From Stutzerimonas xanthomarina (GTDB lineage Bacteria > Pseudomonadota > Gammaproteobacteria > Pseudomonadales > Pseudomonadaceae): a stretch of 64,000 nucleotides of DNA. The notes under the pieces are model-generated. The model did not search any database. It saw only the letters and a list, made by a program, of their open reading frames with translations, and was not told the origin of the DNA. Each line of letters starts with the position of its first letter. The stretch's first letter is position 1. Made by a program: the position numbers and the translations under genes. The stretch spans positions 328,041 through 392,040 of the forward strand of contig NZ_RHQM01000001.1 of assembly GCF_003935375.1 (NCBI RefSeq). Reading direction: 5' to 3'. Positions 43,362-52,180 of the stretch are shown piece by piece.

Positions 43362-44789
43362 TTATTCGCCGACGTCCACCGGTCGCCGCACATCGTCGTC
43401 ATGGCCAGGGTCGCGATGTTCCAGCTGCAGGAACAATGCGGCAGCGAGCATCGCCATACCGCCGACGCAGAGAAACGTCAGCTGAAATGCCCGCAGCACC
43501 TCGCTGCCCTGCGCGTCGTCCACGGTGAAGCCTCCCAGCAGCGCACCGGCGGTGGCGACGCCAAGGCTCATTGATAGCTGCACCACCACCGACAGCAGGC
43601 TATTGCCGCTACTGGCGTCGGCATGGCTAAGGCCGACCAGGGTGACGGTGTTCATCGCGGTGAACTGCATCGAGTTGACCATGCCGATCAGGCCCAGATG
43701 CACCAGCAGCAGCCAGGTCGGCGTTTGTCCATCGATGGTCGCCAGGCTGGCGATCAGGCAGCCGAGCAGCAGTGTGTTGCCGATCAGCAGACGGCGATAA
43801 CCGAGACGATCGATGATCGGCTTGGCCAGGGATTTGACCGCCATCGCACCCAAGGCCAGCGGAATCATGCTCATCCCGGCCTTCGCCGGCGAATAGCCAA
43901 GCGCCACCTGCAGCAGCAATGGCAACAGGAACGGCAGCGCGCCACCACCCAGCCGGGCAAACAGGTTGCCGAAGATGCCCACCGCAAAGCTGCGCGTATG
44001 GAACAGCTTAGGGCTGAACAGCGGCGCATCGATGCGCCCGGCGCGCAGCCAGTAGGCCGCCATGCACGCTGCGCCGCCGAACAGCAGCAGCATCACGCGG
44101 GCATGCGACATGTGCATCTGGCCGAGCCCCTCCAGCGCGATGGTGACCAGCACCATCGCTGCGCCGAACAGCAGGAAGCCGAGCGTATCGAAGCGCACCC
44201 GCTCGGGCCCTTTGAGATCGGGCATGAAGCGCAGCGCGGCGATGCAGCCAATCACGCCCACCGGCAGATTGATCAGGAAGATCCAGTGCCAGGAGGCGTA
44301 CTCCACCAGCCAGCCACCCAGGGTTGGCCCGAGCAACGGGCCGACCAGTCCTGGCAGCGCGATAAAGGCCATGATCCGCACGAAGTCGCTGCGCGGAAAT
44401 GCCCGCAGCACCACCAGCCGCCCCACCGGCAGCATCAGCGCTCCACCCAGCGCCTGCAGCACGCGGGAAGCCACCAGCTGGTTGAAGCTGGTCGACAACG
44501 CGCACAACAGCGAGCCCACGGAAAACAGCACGATGGCGGTCACGAAGATCCGCCGGCTACCGAAGCGGTCAGCAATCCAGCCGGATGCCGGAATCAGCAG
44601 CGCCACCGTGAGCATGTAGGCGATCACCACACCCTGCATGCGCAGCGGGTTTTCCGCCAGATCACGCGCCATGGCCGGCAGCGCGGTATTGAGAATGGTG
44701 CCGTCCAGCGTCTGCATGAAGAAGGCGATGGCCACCAGCCACGGAAGAATCCGTGCGGTACGGGCGTCGAGTGAGACGGGCGGTTGCAT
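43362..44789 (-). CDS. MFS multidrug exporter, DHA2 family (MdtD-like)
   Basis: 475 residues with about 14 hydrophobic helices. Motif A GWIADRFGSRRIFVTA after helix 2, and the antiporter motif C region LPGLVGPLLGPTLGGWLVE in helix 5, are as in EmrB/QacA-type H+ antiporters. First helix LPWLVAIAFFMQTLDGTILNTALPAMA carries the D1 motif (LDxTIVNVALP-like). Probable proton-driven drug/toxin export; substrate unknown. Divergent from the iron operon. Confidence 0.93.
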   Translation of the reverse strand: MQPPVSLDARTARILPWLVAIAFFMQTLDGTILNTALPAMARDLAENPLRMQGVVIAYMLTVALLIPASGWIADRFGSRRIFVTAIVLFSVGSLLCALSTSFNQLVASRVLQALGGALMLPVGRLVVLRAFPRSDFVRIMAFIALPGLVGPLLGPTLGGWLVEYASWHWIFLINLPVGVIGCIAALRFMPDLKGPERVRFDTLGFLLFGAAMVLVTIALEGLGQMHMSHARVMLLLFGGAACMAAYWLRAGRIDAPLFSPKLFHTRSFAVGIFGNLFARLGGGALPFLLPLLLQVALGYSPAKAGMSMIPLALGAMAVKSLAKPIIDRLGYRRLLIGNTLLLGCLIASLATIDGQTPTWLLLVHLGLIGMVNSMQFTAMNTVTLVGLSHADASSGNSLLSVVVQLSMSLGVATAGALLGGFTVDDAQGSEVLRAFQLTFLCVGGMAMLAAALFLQLEHRDPGHDDDVRRPVDVGE

Positions 44790-44990
44790 GAAGTCCCCGG
44801 ATACGAAAGGTGCACCATCTTAGAGGATTCGTTCGGCGCCGGTTCGGGTCGCTGCACCCTGCACACCCACACCAAGTGCCACTGTGACGACCTGTCGCAG
44901 TTAGCCTGCAGCGCCCGCAAACAGCCGTCTGCAGCGGCATACAGCTTTGCATTCAGACACCGGTAACAAAATATTTCTTGGGAAATTGAC

Positions 44991-45009
44991 GCGAATCATT
45001 ATCATTCGG
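44991..45009. promoter_or_regulatory. Fur box
   Basis: GCGAATCATTATCATTCGG has a dyad (GAATCAT-T-ATCATTC) close to the 19-bp Fur consensus built from GATAAT units. Located 53 nt before the start of the P19-like iron-transport gene, so iron repression of the whole 45062-48186 operon is expected. Confidence 0.82.
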
Positions 45010-45061
45010 AAGCGCAAGTGCAATCTTCGCTCCGTCCTTTTCTGTTTCCGGAGAATTCCCA

Positions 45062-45595
45062 ATGCGCATCCCCGCCACACTGGCCATCACCACCCTGCTG
45101 CTCACCCCGCTCGCCCAGGCGAAGGAATACCCCATCGGCGAACCGCAGCAGTGCGGCGGCATGGAGGTCGGCGCGGTGTACCTGCAGCCGGTCGAAATGG
45201 ACCCACCGGGCATGATGCGTGCCGCGGCCGAGTCCGACGTACATCTCGAGGCCGATATCAGCGCCACCGAAGACAACCGCAACGGCTGGCAGGAAGGCAG
45301 CTTCGTGCCATATCTGAGCATCCACTACACGCTGCGCAAGAAGGGTTCCGACGAAGTCGTCGAAGGCGATTTCCATCCGATGGTGGCAAACGACGGCCCG
45401 CACTACGGGGACAACGTCAAGCTGCTCGGCCCAGGCAAGTACCAGTTGACCTACAAGATCCTGCCGCCAGGCTCGGGGCACAACATGTTCGGTCGCCACA
45501 CCGACAAGGAAACCGGCGTCGCCCCCTGGTTCGAAGGCTGCGAGCTGACATACGAGTTCACCTACGCCGGCATCGGCAAGAAAGGAGGCTACTGA
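45062..45595 (+). CDS. P19/FetP-family periplasmic iron-transport protein
   Basis: 177 residues with a signal peptide (IPATLAITTLLLTPLAQA). The mature protein has the P19 (Tp34/FetP) fold hallmarks: MEVGAVYLQPVEMDPPG, ESDVHLEADISA with a copper/iron-ligand His, and MVANDGPHYGDNVKLLGPGKY. These dimeric Cu-containing proteins work with an FTR1-type permease in periplasmic iron uptake. AGAATTCCC precedes the ATG with GGAG 7 nt away. Iron-regulated via the Fur box upstream. Confidence 0.93.
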   Translation: MRIPATLAITTLLLTPLAQAKEYPIGEPQQCGGMEVGAVYLQPVEMDPPGMMRAAAESDVHLEADISATEDNRNGWQEGSFVPYLSIHYTLRKKGSDEVVEGDFHPMVANDGPHYGDNVKLLGPGKYQLTYKILPPGSGHNMFGRHTDKETGVAPWFEGCELTYEFTYAGIGKKGGY

Positions 45596-45933
45596 TGCGT
45601 CGCGCCGGGCAATCGCTGCTCGGCGTGCTGCCGCTACTGGTCGGGCTCGCGAGCCCGGCGCAGGCCGCGCTGCCGACGTACGAGCTGACCATACGTGACG
45701 GCCACTTCGAGCCAGCGACCATCGAAGTCCCTGCCCGCCAGCGCTTCAAGATCATCGTGCACAACGCCGGCAGCGGGCCGACCGAGTTCGAGAGCACCCC
45801 GCTACGCGTCGAGAAGGTGCTGTCACCCGGGGTGACCTCCTTCGTCGTGATCCACCCGCTGAAGCCGGGCCGCTATCCATTCTTCGACGAATTCCATATG
45901 GATCTTCCCGAAGGCGAGATCGTCGCCAAGTAG
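45595..45933 (+). CDS. Cupredoxin-domain periplasmic protein
   Basis: 112 residues with a signal peptide (QSLLGVLPLLVGLASPAQA). Mature part is a cupredoxin-like sandwich: IRDGHFEPATIEVPARQRFKI, NAGSGPTEFES, PLKPGRYPFFDEFHMDLPEG. Classical blue-copper His-Cys-His ligands are not all evident (no Cys), similar to the EfeO-type cupredoxin domain. Start overlaps the P19 gene stop by one base (TGATG). Likely helps the FTR1 permease with redox or capture of iron. Confidence 0.88.
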   Translation: MRRAGQSLLGVLPLLVGLASPAQAALPTYELTIRDGHFEPATIEVPARQRFKIIVHNAGSGPTEFESTPLRVEKVLSPGVTSFVVIHPLKPGRYPFFDEFHMDLPEGEIVAK

Positions 45934-45955
45934 TTGCTTTTCTGAGGAGAGTCCC

Positions 45956-46813
45956 ATGGGCCAATCCATGTTCATCGTCTGGCGCGAAAGCGTCGAGGCC
46001 CTGCTGGTCATCGGCATCCTGCATGCCTGGCTGCGCCAGCAACCAGGCGCGGGCAATGCGTTGCGCATGCTCTGGGCCGGTGTCGCCGCCGGTCTCGGTC
46101 TGGCCGCTGCGCTGGGCTGGGGGGTATTGCAGGCCGGCGACTGGCTGGCGGGCAGCGGTGGCGAATGGTTCCATTGCGCGATGCTGCTGGTAGCCAGCCT
46201 GCTGATCCTGCACATGGTCGGCTGGATGCATCAGCATGGCCGCACGCTGAAGACCAGCCTGCAGAACAGCGCCGCGGAAAAGCTCAGCCAGGGCAGCGGC
46301 ATCGGCCTGTTGCTGCTGGCCATGCTCGCCGTGGGCCGTGAAGGCAGCGAGACAGTGGTGTTCCTCTACGGCATCGGTAACCAGCAGGCGGGTATGGACC
46401 TCACCCGCTTCGTCATCGGCGGTGTACTCGGTTTCGTCCTCGCAGTGCTCAGTTATGCAGCCCTGCAGGCCGGCAGCCGCTACTTCAGCTGGCGGCGTTT
46501 TTTCCAGGTCAGCGAAGTGATGTTGCTGCTGCTCGGCGGCGCATTGCTGATGGCCGCGCTGGATCGCTTCAGCGGCCAGCTGATGGGTATGGACGTACCG
46601 GAAGTGCTGTACACGGTGTTCGGCGATCCGCTCTGGGATACCTCGTCCCTGCTGGATGATGGCGGCGCGCTCGGCGGCACCCTGGCCGGCCTCACCGGCT
46701 ATCGCGCCATGCCTTCGCTGGCCGCCGCGGTAGTTCTGGGCCTTTACTGGCTCGCCGCGTGGACATGGCTCAAACCGCGGGCACAGGTGCAGCTCGCTGC
46801 GAGGCCAGCATGA
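45956..46813 (+). CDS. FTR1-family high-affinity iron permease
   Basis: 285-residue, seven-helix inner-membrane permease. The two iron-binding REXXE-type motifs are present: RESVE near residue 10 (VWRESVEALLVIG) and REGSE near residue 127 (VGREGSETVVFLYG). GAGGA RBS about 10 nt upstream. Related to FetM/EfeU; works with the preceding P19 and cupredoxin proteins. Confidence 0.94.
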   Translation: MGQSMFIVWRESVEALLVIGILHAWLRQQPGAGNALRMLWAGVAAGLGLAAALGWGVLQAGDWLAGSGGEWFHCAMLLVASLLILHMVGWMHQHGRTLKTSLQNSAAEKLSQGSGIGLLLLAMLAVGREGSETVVFLYGIGNQQAGMDLTRFVIGGVLGFVLAVLSYAALQAGSRYFSWRRFFQVSEVMLLLLGGALLMAALDRFSGQLMGMDVPEVLYTVFGDPLWDTSSLLDDGGALGGTLAGLTGYRAMPSLAAAVVLGLYWLAAWTWLKPRAQVQLAARPA

Positions 46814-48186
46814 TCACCCAGGCGCCGTGGCTGGCGCGACTCGGTGACCTGCTGCGCCAGCATGCGAAAGCCATTCGCACGCTGCAATGGCTGGTGGTGG
46901 GGTTCTACCTGACGCTGCTGGTGATCCCCGCCTTTCTTGATCTGCCGCCGGCCCAGGCCGGCATGCTCGATAACCTGACGGTACTGGCGCAGTTCATCTT
47001 CTGGGGCCTGTGGTGGCCCTTCGTGCTGCTGTCGATGATCTTCTTCGGTCGCCTGTGGTGCGGCGTGCTCTGCCCCGAAGGCTCGCTCAGCGAATGGATC
47101 AGCTGGCGCGGGCTGAACAAACGCACGCCGCGCTGGGTGCGCTGGAGCGGCTGGCCGACCATCGCCTTCATCCTCACCACCGTCTACGGCCAGCTGATCA
47201 GCGTCTATGACTATGCCCAGGCGGCACTGCTGATCCTCGGCGGCTCCACCGTCGCGGCGATGCTGGTGGGCTTTCTCTACGGCCGCGGCAAGCGGGTCTG
47301 GTGCCGCCATCTGTGCCCGGTCAGCGGCGTGTTCGCCCTGCTCGCCCGCTTGGCGCCGGTGCACTACAAGGTCGACGAACAGCGCTGGCTGGAAAATCGC
47401 GAACCGCACCTGCCGACACCCAACTGCGCCCCACTGATCGACATCCGTCGCATGCAGGGCAATGCCGATTGCCATGCCTGCGGCCGCTGCAGCAGCCAGC
47501 GCGGTGCAGTGCAGCTGAGCGCCCGTTCGCCCAATTCTGAAATCCTCATCGTCGGCGGTCAGCAGCAAAGCGATCACTGGGACAGCACCCTGTTGCTGTT
47601 CGGCATGATCGGTCTGGCCATGGGCGCCTTCCAGTGGACGGTCAGTCCCTGGTTCATCACCCTCAAGCAGGCCGCGGCGGAATGGCTGGTAGATCGCGAC
47701 ATCTTCTGGCCGCTGGAAGCCAACGCGCCCTGGTGGCTGCTGACCCACTACCCGCAGGCCAACGATGCCTTCACCTGGCTCGATGGCGCCGTGATCCTCA
47801 CCTACATCTTCGGTGCCTCGTTGCTCGTTGGCGGTGCGCTGTGGCTACTGCTGCGTGTGGCCGTGCGGGTGATGCGCCGTGGCGACAATGTGTTCCAGCA
47901 CCTCGCATTGGCACTGGTGCCGCTGGGTGGCGCCGGGCTGTTTCTCGGCCTGTCCGCCACCACGGTCAAGCTGCTGCGCTACGAGGGCTTCCTGCTGGCC
48001 TGGGCGCAACCGGCTCGCGCCGCGCTGCTGATCGGCGCCGTGGCGTGGAGTCTGTACCTGGCCTGGAACGTGATCAGCCGTCACGGCGGCAACGGCCTGC
48101 GCCGGCTGCTGGCGTTCGCCTGCGTCAACGCCGGTTGCGCGCTGGTGGGCTATGGCTGGTGGCTGCAGTTCTGGGGCTGGAGCTGA
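46810..48186 (+). CDS. Membrane-bound 4Fe-4S binding protein of the iron operon
   Basis: 458 residues, about eight hydrophobic helices. Cysteine motifs: CGVLCPEGSLSEW, CRHLCPVSGVFALL and CHACGRCSSQRGA, resembling NapH/CcoG-type polyferredoxins. Probably passes electrons to reduce ferric iron or recycle the P19/FTR1 system; that role is inferred from operon position. The ATG overlaps the FTR1 stop (ATGA), and longer frame starts lie inside FTR1. Followed by a strong hairpin. Confidence 0.87.
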   Translation: MITQAPWLARLGDLLRQHAKAIRTLQWLVVGFYLTLLVIPAFLDLPPAQAGMLDNLTVLAQFIFWGLWWPFVLLSMIFFGRLWCGVLCPEGSLSEWISWRGLNKRTPRWVRWSGWPTIAFILTTVYGQLISVYDYAQAALLILGGSTVAAMLVGFLYGRGKRVWCRHLCPVSGVFALLARLAPVHYKVDEQRWLENREPHLPTPNCAPLIDIRRMQGNADCHACGRCSSQRGAVQLSARSPNSEILIVGGQQQSDHWDSTLLLFGMIGLAMGAFQWTVSPWFITLKQAAAEWLVDRDIFWPLEANAPWWLLTHYPQANDAFTWLDGAVILTYIFGASLLVGGALWLLLRVAVRVMRRGDNVFQHLALALVPLGGAGLFLGLSATTVKLLRYEGFLLAWAQPARAALLIGAVAWSLYLAWNVISRHGGNGLRRLLAFACVNAGCALVGYGWWLQFWGWS

Positions 48187-48203
48187 GGTCGATGAGGCAT
48201 TGA

Positions 48204-48226
48204 GTGGGCCGCCCGCTGCGGCCCAC
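48204..48226. terminator. Terminator hairpin after the iron operon
   Basis: Stem GTGGGCCGC / GCGGCCCAC with a 5-nt loop, 18 nt after the Fe-S protein gene and just before the convergent nrdG stop. It has no T run; probably a bidirectional terminator. Confidence 0.6.
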
Positions 48227-48232
48227 ATACAC

Positions 48233-48928
48233 CTAACCTCGCAAAACGAACGAAGGGAACAGCTGGTCCAGCCGTTCCCACAGGCGCTGCTGATCGTAGG
48301 GTGCGCGGCTCTCGGCGAGGCTGTCGTCGAGCATGCGCGCGGTGCGCACGCACTGCACGGCGAAGCGTTCGACACCCAGCCGGCGCAGGCGCTGCGCCAT
48401 GTCCCACAGCATGTCGGCGTCGAACAGTTGCCAGTGCACGGTGGTCCGGCACTCATGCTCGACGCCGCTTTCCAGCAGGTGTTCGAGGCTCTTCCAGTTG
48501 GCCTTGCCGCTGCCATCCACGCCGGTGATCGCGCTACTGTGCTCGGGTAGCGCCTTGATGTCGAAACCGACCCAATCCACCAGCGGCAGGATGTTGGCGA
48601 ACAGCTTCGGCTTGATGCCGGCGCTGTGCAGGCCGACCTTGTAGCCCAGCGCCCGCACCTGGGCGATGGCCTCGGGCAGCGCGGTCTGCAGGGTCGGCTC
48701 GCCACCGCTGAACACCACCGCCTCGAGCAAGCCGACGCGCTGTTCGAGAAAGGCGAGAATCTCCGACCAGGGCTTCTCCTCGTTGCCACACGCGGGAATC
48801 AGCTGCGGGTTGTGGCAGTAGCGGCAGCGCCAGCCGCAGCCCTGGCAGAACAGTACGCAGGCGAGATGGTCTGGGAAGTCCAGCGTGGTCAGGGGGACCA
48901 GCCCCCCGACGCGAAGTGCTGCGGTCAC
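48233..48928 (-). CDS. nrdG: Anaerobic ribonucleotide reductase activating protein NrdG
   Basis: 231-residue radical SAM protein that generates the glycyl radical on NrdD. SAM cluster C-x3-C-x2-C in CQGCGWRCRYCHNP (about residues 29-41) and GGEPTLQ. GTG start at 48926-48928 overlaps the stop of the small glycyl-radical ORF (GTGA), tying the activase to its substrate peptide. Confidence 0.95.
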   Translation of the reverse strand: MTAALRVGGLVPLTTLDFPDHLACVLFCQGCGWRCRYCHNPQLIPACGNEEKPWSEILAFLEQRVGLLEAVVFSGGEPTLQTALPEAIAQVRALGYKVGLHSAGIKPKLFANILPLVDWVGFDIKALPEHSSAITGVDGSGKANWKSLEHLLESGVEHECRTTVHWQLFDADMLWDMAQRLRRLGVERFAVQCVRTARMLDDSLAESRAPYDQQRLWERLDQLFPSFVLRG

Positions 48929-49080
48929 CGCGCCGCCGCTTCAGTGAAATGCAGGCGCTCGCGATGCTCGGACTGCTTGCCCGGATTGAACGCGGTAACC
49001 GGACGGTGATAGCCCATCACGCGGGTCCAGACTTCGCAACGCTGGCGCTGGTCCTGGGGCAGTTGGCTGGCTGGGTTCAT
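48925..49080 (-). CDS. Separate glycyl-radical C-terminal peptide of class III ribonucleotide reductase
   Basis: 51 residues: MNPASQLPQDQRQRCEVWTR then VMGYHRPVTAFNPGK. The RVMGYHRP stretch matches the glycyl-radical loop (RVxGY) that normally ends NrdD; the glycine in MGY would be the radical site. ATG at 49078-49080 has AGGAG 7 nt upstream, so it is translated on its own, 74 nt after the nrdD stop and overlapping nrdG. The long NrdD (49155-51173) ends just after its zinc motif and lacks this loop, so the two chains must assemble. Confidence 0.82.
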   Translation of the reverse strand: MNPASQLPQDQRQRCEVWTRVMGYHRPVTAFNPGKQSEHRERLHFTEAAAR

Positions 49081-49154
49081 GGTGACGCTCCTTTTGCTGA
49101 GGGTGAAGTATGCGGCGCCGCACCTCTTGGAGCGGCGTGACATGGGATCGCAGA

Positions 49155-51173
49155 TCAGACGGCCAGGGCCACTTCGGCCTGTTGCTTGTGCAGCAGCGCC
49201 TCGTCGCATTTCGGGCAGAACTCGTGCTCGCCGGCGAGATAACCATGCACCGGGCAGATCGAGAAGGTCGGCGTGACCGTCAGGTACGGCAGGCGGTAGC
49301 GCGACAGCGCATTGCGTACCAGCTTCTTGCAGGCCTCGGCCGAGGAAATCTGCTCGGCCATGTACAGGTGCAGCACGGTGCCGCCGGTGTACTTGCACTG
49401 CAGTTCGTCCTGCAGCTCCAGGGCCTCGAAGGGGTCATCGGTGAAGCCGACCGGCAGCTGCGAGGAGTTGGTGTAGTACGGCGCCTCGGCCGAACCGGCC
49501 TGGAGGATGTCGGGGAAACGCTTGCGGTCCTCCTTGGCGAAACGATAGGTGGTGCCTTCGGCCGGCGTTGCCTCGAGGTTGTAGAGGTGCCCGGTGTCTT
49601 CCTGAAACTGCACCAGCCGCGCCCGCACGTGGTCGAGCACCTCGATCGCCAGCGCGCGACCGGCAGCGGTCTGCAGCCCCTCGGTGTCGTCGGTGAAATT
49701 GCGCACCATCTCGTGCAGACCGTTCACCCCGATGGTGGAGAAGTGATTGCGCAGTGTGCCCAGATAACGCTTGGTGTAGGGGTAGAGCCCGGCATCCATA
49801 TGGTGCTGGATGACCTTGCGCTTGACCTCCAGACTCTGCCGCGCCATGTCCAGCAGCGCATCCAGCTGCTCGAGCAGCGCCGCCTTGTCACCGCGCAAGA
49901 GATAGCCCAGGCGTGCACAGTTCACCGTCACCACGCCCAGCGAACCGGTCTGCTCGGCAGAACCGAACAGCCCGCCGCCGCGCTTGAGCAGCTCGCGCAC
50001 ATCCAGCTGCAGGCGACAGCACATCGAGCGCACCTGATTGGGCTGCATGTCCGAATTGAGGAAGTTCTGGAAGTACGGCAGCCCGTAGCGCGCGGTCATC
50101 TCGAACAGGCGCTCGGCGTTCTCGCTGTCCCAGGGAAAATCGTGGGTGATGTTGTAGGTCGGGATCGGGAAGGTGAAAACCCGGCCGAGGCCGTCACCGG
50201 CCTGCATCACTTCTATATAGGCACGGTTGATCAGCTCCATCTCGGCCTGCAGCTCGCCGTAGGCGAACGGCATCTCCTCGCCGCCGATGTAGGGGATTTG
50301 CTCGCGCAGATCTTCCGGGCAGACCCAGTCGAAGGTCAGGTTGGTGAACGGGGTCTGCGTGCCCCAGCGCGACGGCACGTTGAGGTTGTAGATGAACTCC
50401 TGAATGGCCTGGCGGATTTCGGCGAAGCCAAGGTTGTCCTTGCGCACGAACGGTGCAAGGTAGGTATCGAAGCTGCTGAACGCCTGCGCGCCGGCCCACT
50501 CGTTCTGCAGCGTGCCGAGAAAATTGACCATCTGCCCCAGCGCGCTGGACAGATGCTTGGGCGGGCCGGCCTCAACCCGCCCCGGAATCCCGTTGAAGCC
50601 CTCATTGAGCAGCGTCCGCAGTGACCAGCCAGCGCAATAGCCGGCGAGCATGTCCAGGTCATGGATATGCAGATCGCCTTCGCGATGCGCCGTGCCGATC
50701 TCCGGGCTGTAGACCTCGTCCAGCCAGTAGTTGGCGGTGACCTTGCCCGACACGTTGAGGATCAGCCCGCCGAGTGAGTAGCCCTGGTTGGCGTTGGCGC
50801 GCACCCGCCAGTCTTCGCGGGAGAGGTATTCGTTCATCGAGGCGGCGACGTCGACCACCACCTTGCGATCTCGGCGCAGACGCGCATGGCGTTCGCGGTA
50901 GACAATGTAGGCCCGGGCGGTATCGAAGTAGCCGGCTGCCATCAGGGCACGCTCGACGCCGTCCTGCACCTGCTCCACCTCCACCGCCGTGCGATGGGCC
51001 AGTTGCTGACGAACGGCCTCGGCCAATGCCTGCGCCATTGCCAACTCGAACTCGCCGGTCGCCGCGCCCGCCGCCGCGATGGCGCGCTCGATCTTGTCCA
51101 CTTCGAACGCCGCCAGTCGGCCATCGCGCTTGCGCAGTGAAACCGGTTTCGCCACCTCTGCCTGCCTGGGCAT
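49155..51173 (-). CDS. nrdD: Anaerobic ribonucleoside-triphosphate reductase NrdD, large chain
   Basis: 672 residues. N-terminal ATP-cone (VSLRKRDGRLAAFEVDKIER), catalytic barrel (ISxxGRVTANYW-like NVSGKVTANYWLDEVYSPE) and C-terminal zinc-ribbon-like ICPVHGYLAGEHEFCPKC. It ends with AEVALAV and contains no RVxGY glycyl-radical motif; that is supplied by the next small ORF. The ATG at 51171-51173 is chosen because GGAGG lies 5 nt upstream. An FNR-type box (51259-51272) sits in the promoter, fitting anaerobic expression. Confidence 0.94.
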   Translation of the reverse strand: MPRQAEVAKPVSLRKRDGRLAAFEVDKIERAIAAAGAATGEFELAMAQALAEAVRQQLAHRTAVEVEQVQDGVERALMAAGYFDTARAYIVYRERHARLRRDRKVVVDVAASMNEYLSREDWRVRANANQGYSLGGLILNVSGKVTANYWLDEVYSPEIGTAHREGDLHIHDLDMLAGYCAGWSLRTLLNEGFNGIPGRVEAGPPKHLSSALGQMVNFLGTLQNEWAGAQAFSSFDTYLAPFVRKDNLGFAEIRQAIQEFIYNLNVPSRWGTQTPFTNLTFDWVCPEDLREQIPYIGGEEMPFAYGELQAEMELINRAYIEVMQAGDGLGRVFTFPIPTYNITHDFPWDSENAERLFEMTARYGLPYFQNFLNSDMQPNQVRSMCCRLQLDVRELLKRGGGLFGSAEQTGSLGVVTVNCARLGYLLRGDKAALLEQLDALLDMARQSLEVKRKVIQHHMDAGLYPYTKRYLGTLRNHFSTIGVNGLHEMVRNFTDDTEGLQTAAGRALAIEVLDHVRARLVQFQEDTGHLYNLEATPAEGTTYRFAKEDRKRFPDILQAGSAEAPYYTNSSQLPVGFTDDPFEALELQDELQCKYTGGTVLHLYMAEQISSAEACKKLVRNALSRYRLPYLTVTPTFSICPVHGYLAGEHEFCPKCDEALLHKQQAEVALAV

Positions 51174-51258
51174 CAACGCCTCCATAACCATATGTAGTGA
51201 ATTTATTCGACAGAAACACAATATGGTGTGACTTTAGAGGTGGAACCTCATTACCGAA

Positions 51259-51272
51259 TTGATCATCGTCAA
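51259..51272. promoter_or_regulatory. Anr/Dnr (FNR-type) box between nrdD and a dnr gene
   Basis: TTGATCATCGTCAA matches TTGAT-N4-ATCAA with one substitution. With the usual -41.5 placement it would drive nrdD with a start near 51224, and could equally serve the divergent regulator gene. Confidence 0.75.
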
Positions 51273-51403
51273 GCACAGGCAAGTGATCGCCGGACGGCGC
51301 CGACGGCTCATGGCCGACACTCTTGTCCGTGATCAAGGAAGCGGCGGACACCGGGCTCCTAGGATGCAGGCTGATAAACCCGGTTCAGTCCGGGGGAGGA
51401 CAC

Positions 51404-52081
51404 ATGCTCACTGAAAAAACCCTGGTCGCGGAATTGCGCCGCCACCATCTGTTCAGCCGACTGCCCGAGGCGGCGTTACAGGAGGTGTGCACCTCTGCCA
51501 ACCTGAAGCGCCTGCCTGCGGGGGCCTCGCTGTTTCATCAGGGCGATAAAGCCGACCGCTTCTATTTCCTCTTCAGCGGCCAGATCAAGCTGCACCGCGT
51601 AGTCTGCGACGGGCAGGAGAAGCTGGTGGAAGTGATGCGTGCCGGTGAATCGTTCGCCGAAGCGCTGCTGTTCAAGGGCACGCCGAGCTATCCGGTCAGC
51701 GCCACCGCGCTAAAGGCCAGCCTGGTGGCGAGCCTGAACGGGCCGCATTACCGGCGCATTCTCGAGCAGCACCCGGATATCTGCCTGGACATCCTCGCCA
51801 CCCTGAGCATTCGGCTGCACCAGCGTATGACCGAGATCGACACCCTCACCCTGGCCAACGCCAGCCATCGAGTGGTGCGCTTTCTCGCGCAATCGCAGCA
51901 GGACGACAGCGGCGTGGTGGTGCTTGATGTGCCGAAACGCTTGATCGCGTCGAAACTGGGCATTCAGCCGGAAACCTTCTCGCGCATCCTGCATCGGCTG
52001 ATCGACGCCGGGACCATATCGGTCCAGCGGCGACGCATCGAGATTCTCGACAACCGCAAGCTCGCCGCCTATGACGAGTGA
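51404..52081 (+). CDS. Dnr-type Crp/Fnr-family regulator (first copy)
   Basis: 225 residues: cNMP-like sensor beta-roll, a dimerisation helix (SIRLHQRMTEIDTL) and a C-terminal HTH (LIASKLGIQPETFSRILHRL) with the E-SR recognition residues of FNR-class proteins. No N-terminal Cys cluster, so it is not an O2-sensing FNR/Anr but of the NO-responsive Dnr/Nnr type. AGGACAC precedes the ATG at 51404; the longer frame upstream lacks similarity. P. stutzeri is known to hold several Dnr paralogues. Confidence 0.9.
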   Translation: MLTEKTLVAELRRHHLFSRLPEAALQEVCTSANLKRLPAGASLFHQGDKADRFYFLFSGQIKLHRVVCDGQEKLVEVMRAGESFAEALLFKGTPSYPVSATALKASLVASLNGPHYRRILEQHPDICLDILATLSIRLHQRMTEIDTLTLANASHRVVRFLAQSQQDDSGVVVLDVPKRLIASKLGIQPETFSRILHRLIDAGTISVQRRRIEILDNRKLAAYDE

Positions 52082-52106
52082 CCTGCGGCAGAACGCCCCA
52101 GTGATC

Positions 52107-52120
52107 TTGATTGCTGTCAA
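52107..52120 (+). promoter_or_regulatory. Anr/Dnr box before the DGC protein gene
   Basis: TTGATTGCTGTCAA, same TTGAT-N4-GTCAA form as its neighbours; the centre is about 67 nt before the start codon, putting a transcription start near 52155. Confidence 0.75.
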
Positions 52121-52180
52121 AGCCAGTCGACGGCGCGCCTTGGAAAATGACCCGCGTCACGCCACCGTCAGGAAAACGCG

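Noticed and set aside
49110..50624. 504-residue open frame antisense to nrdD
   Set aside because: Complement frame of an intact nrdD; no family resemblance.
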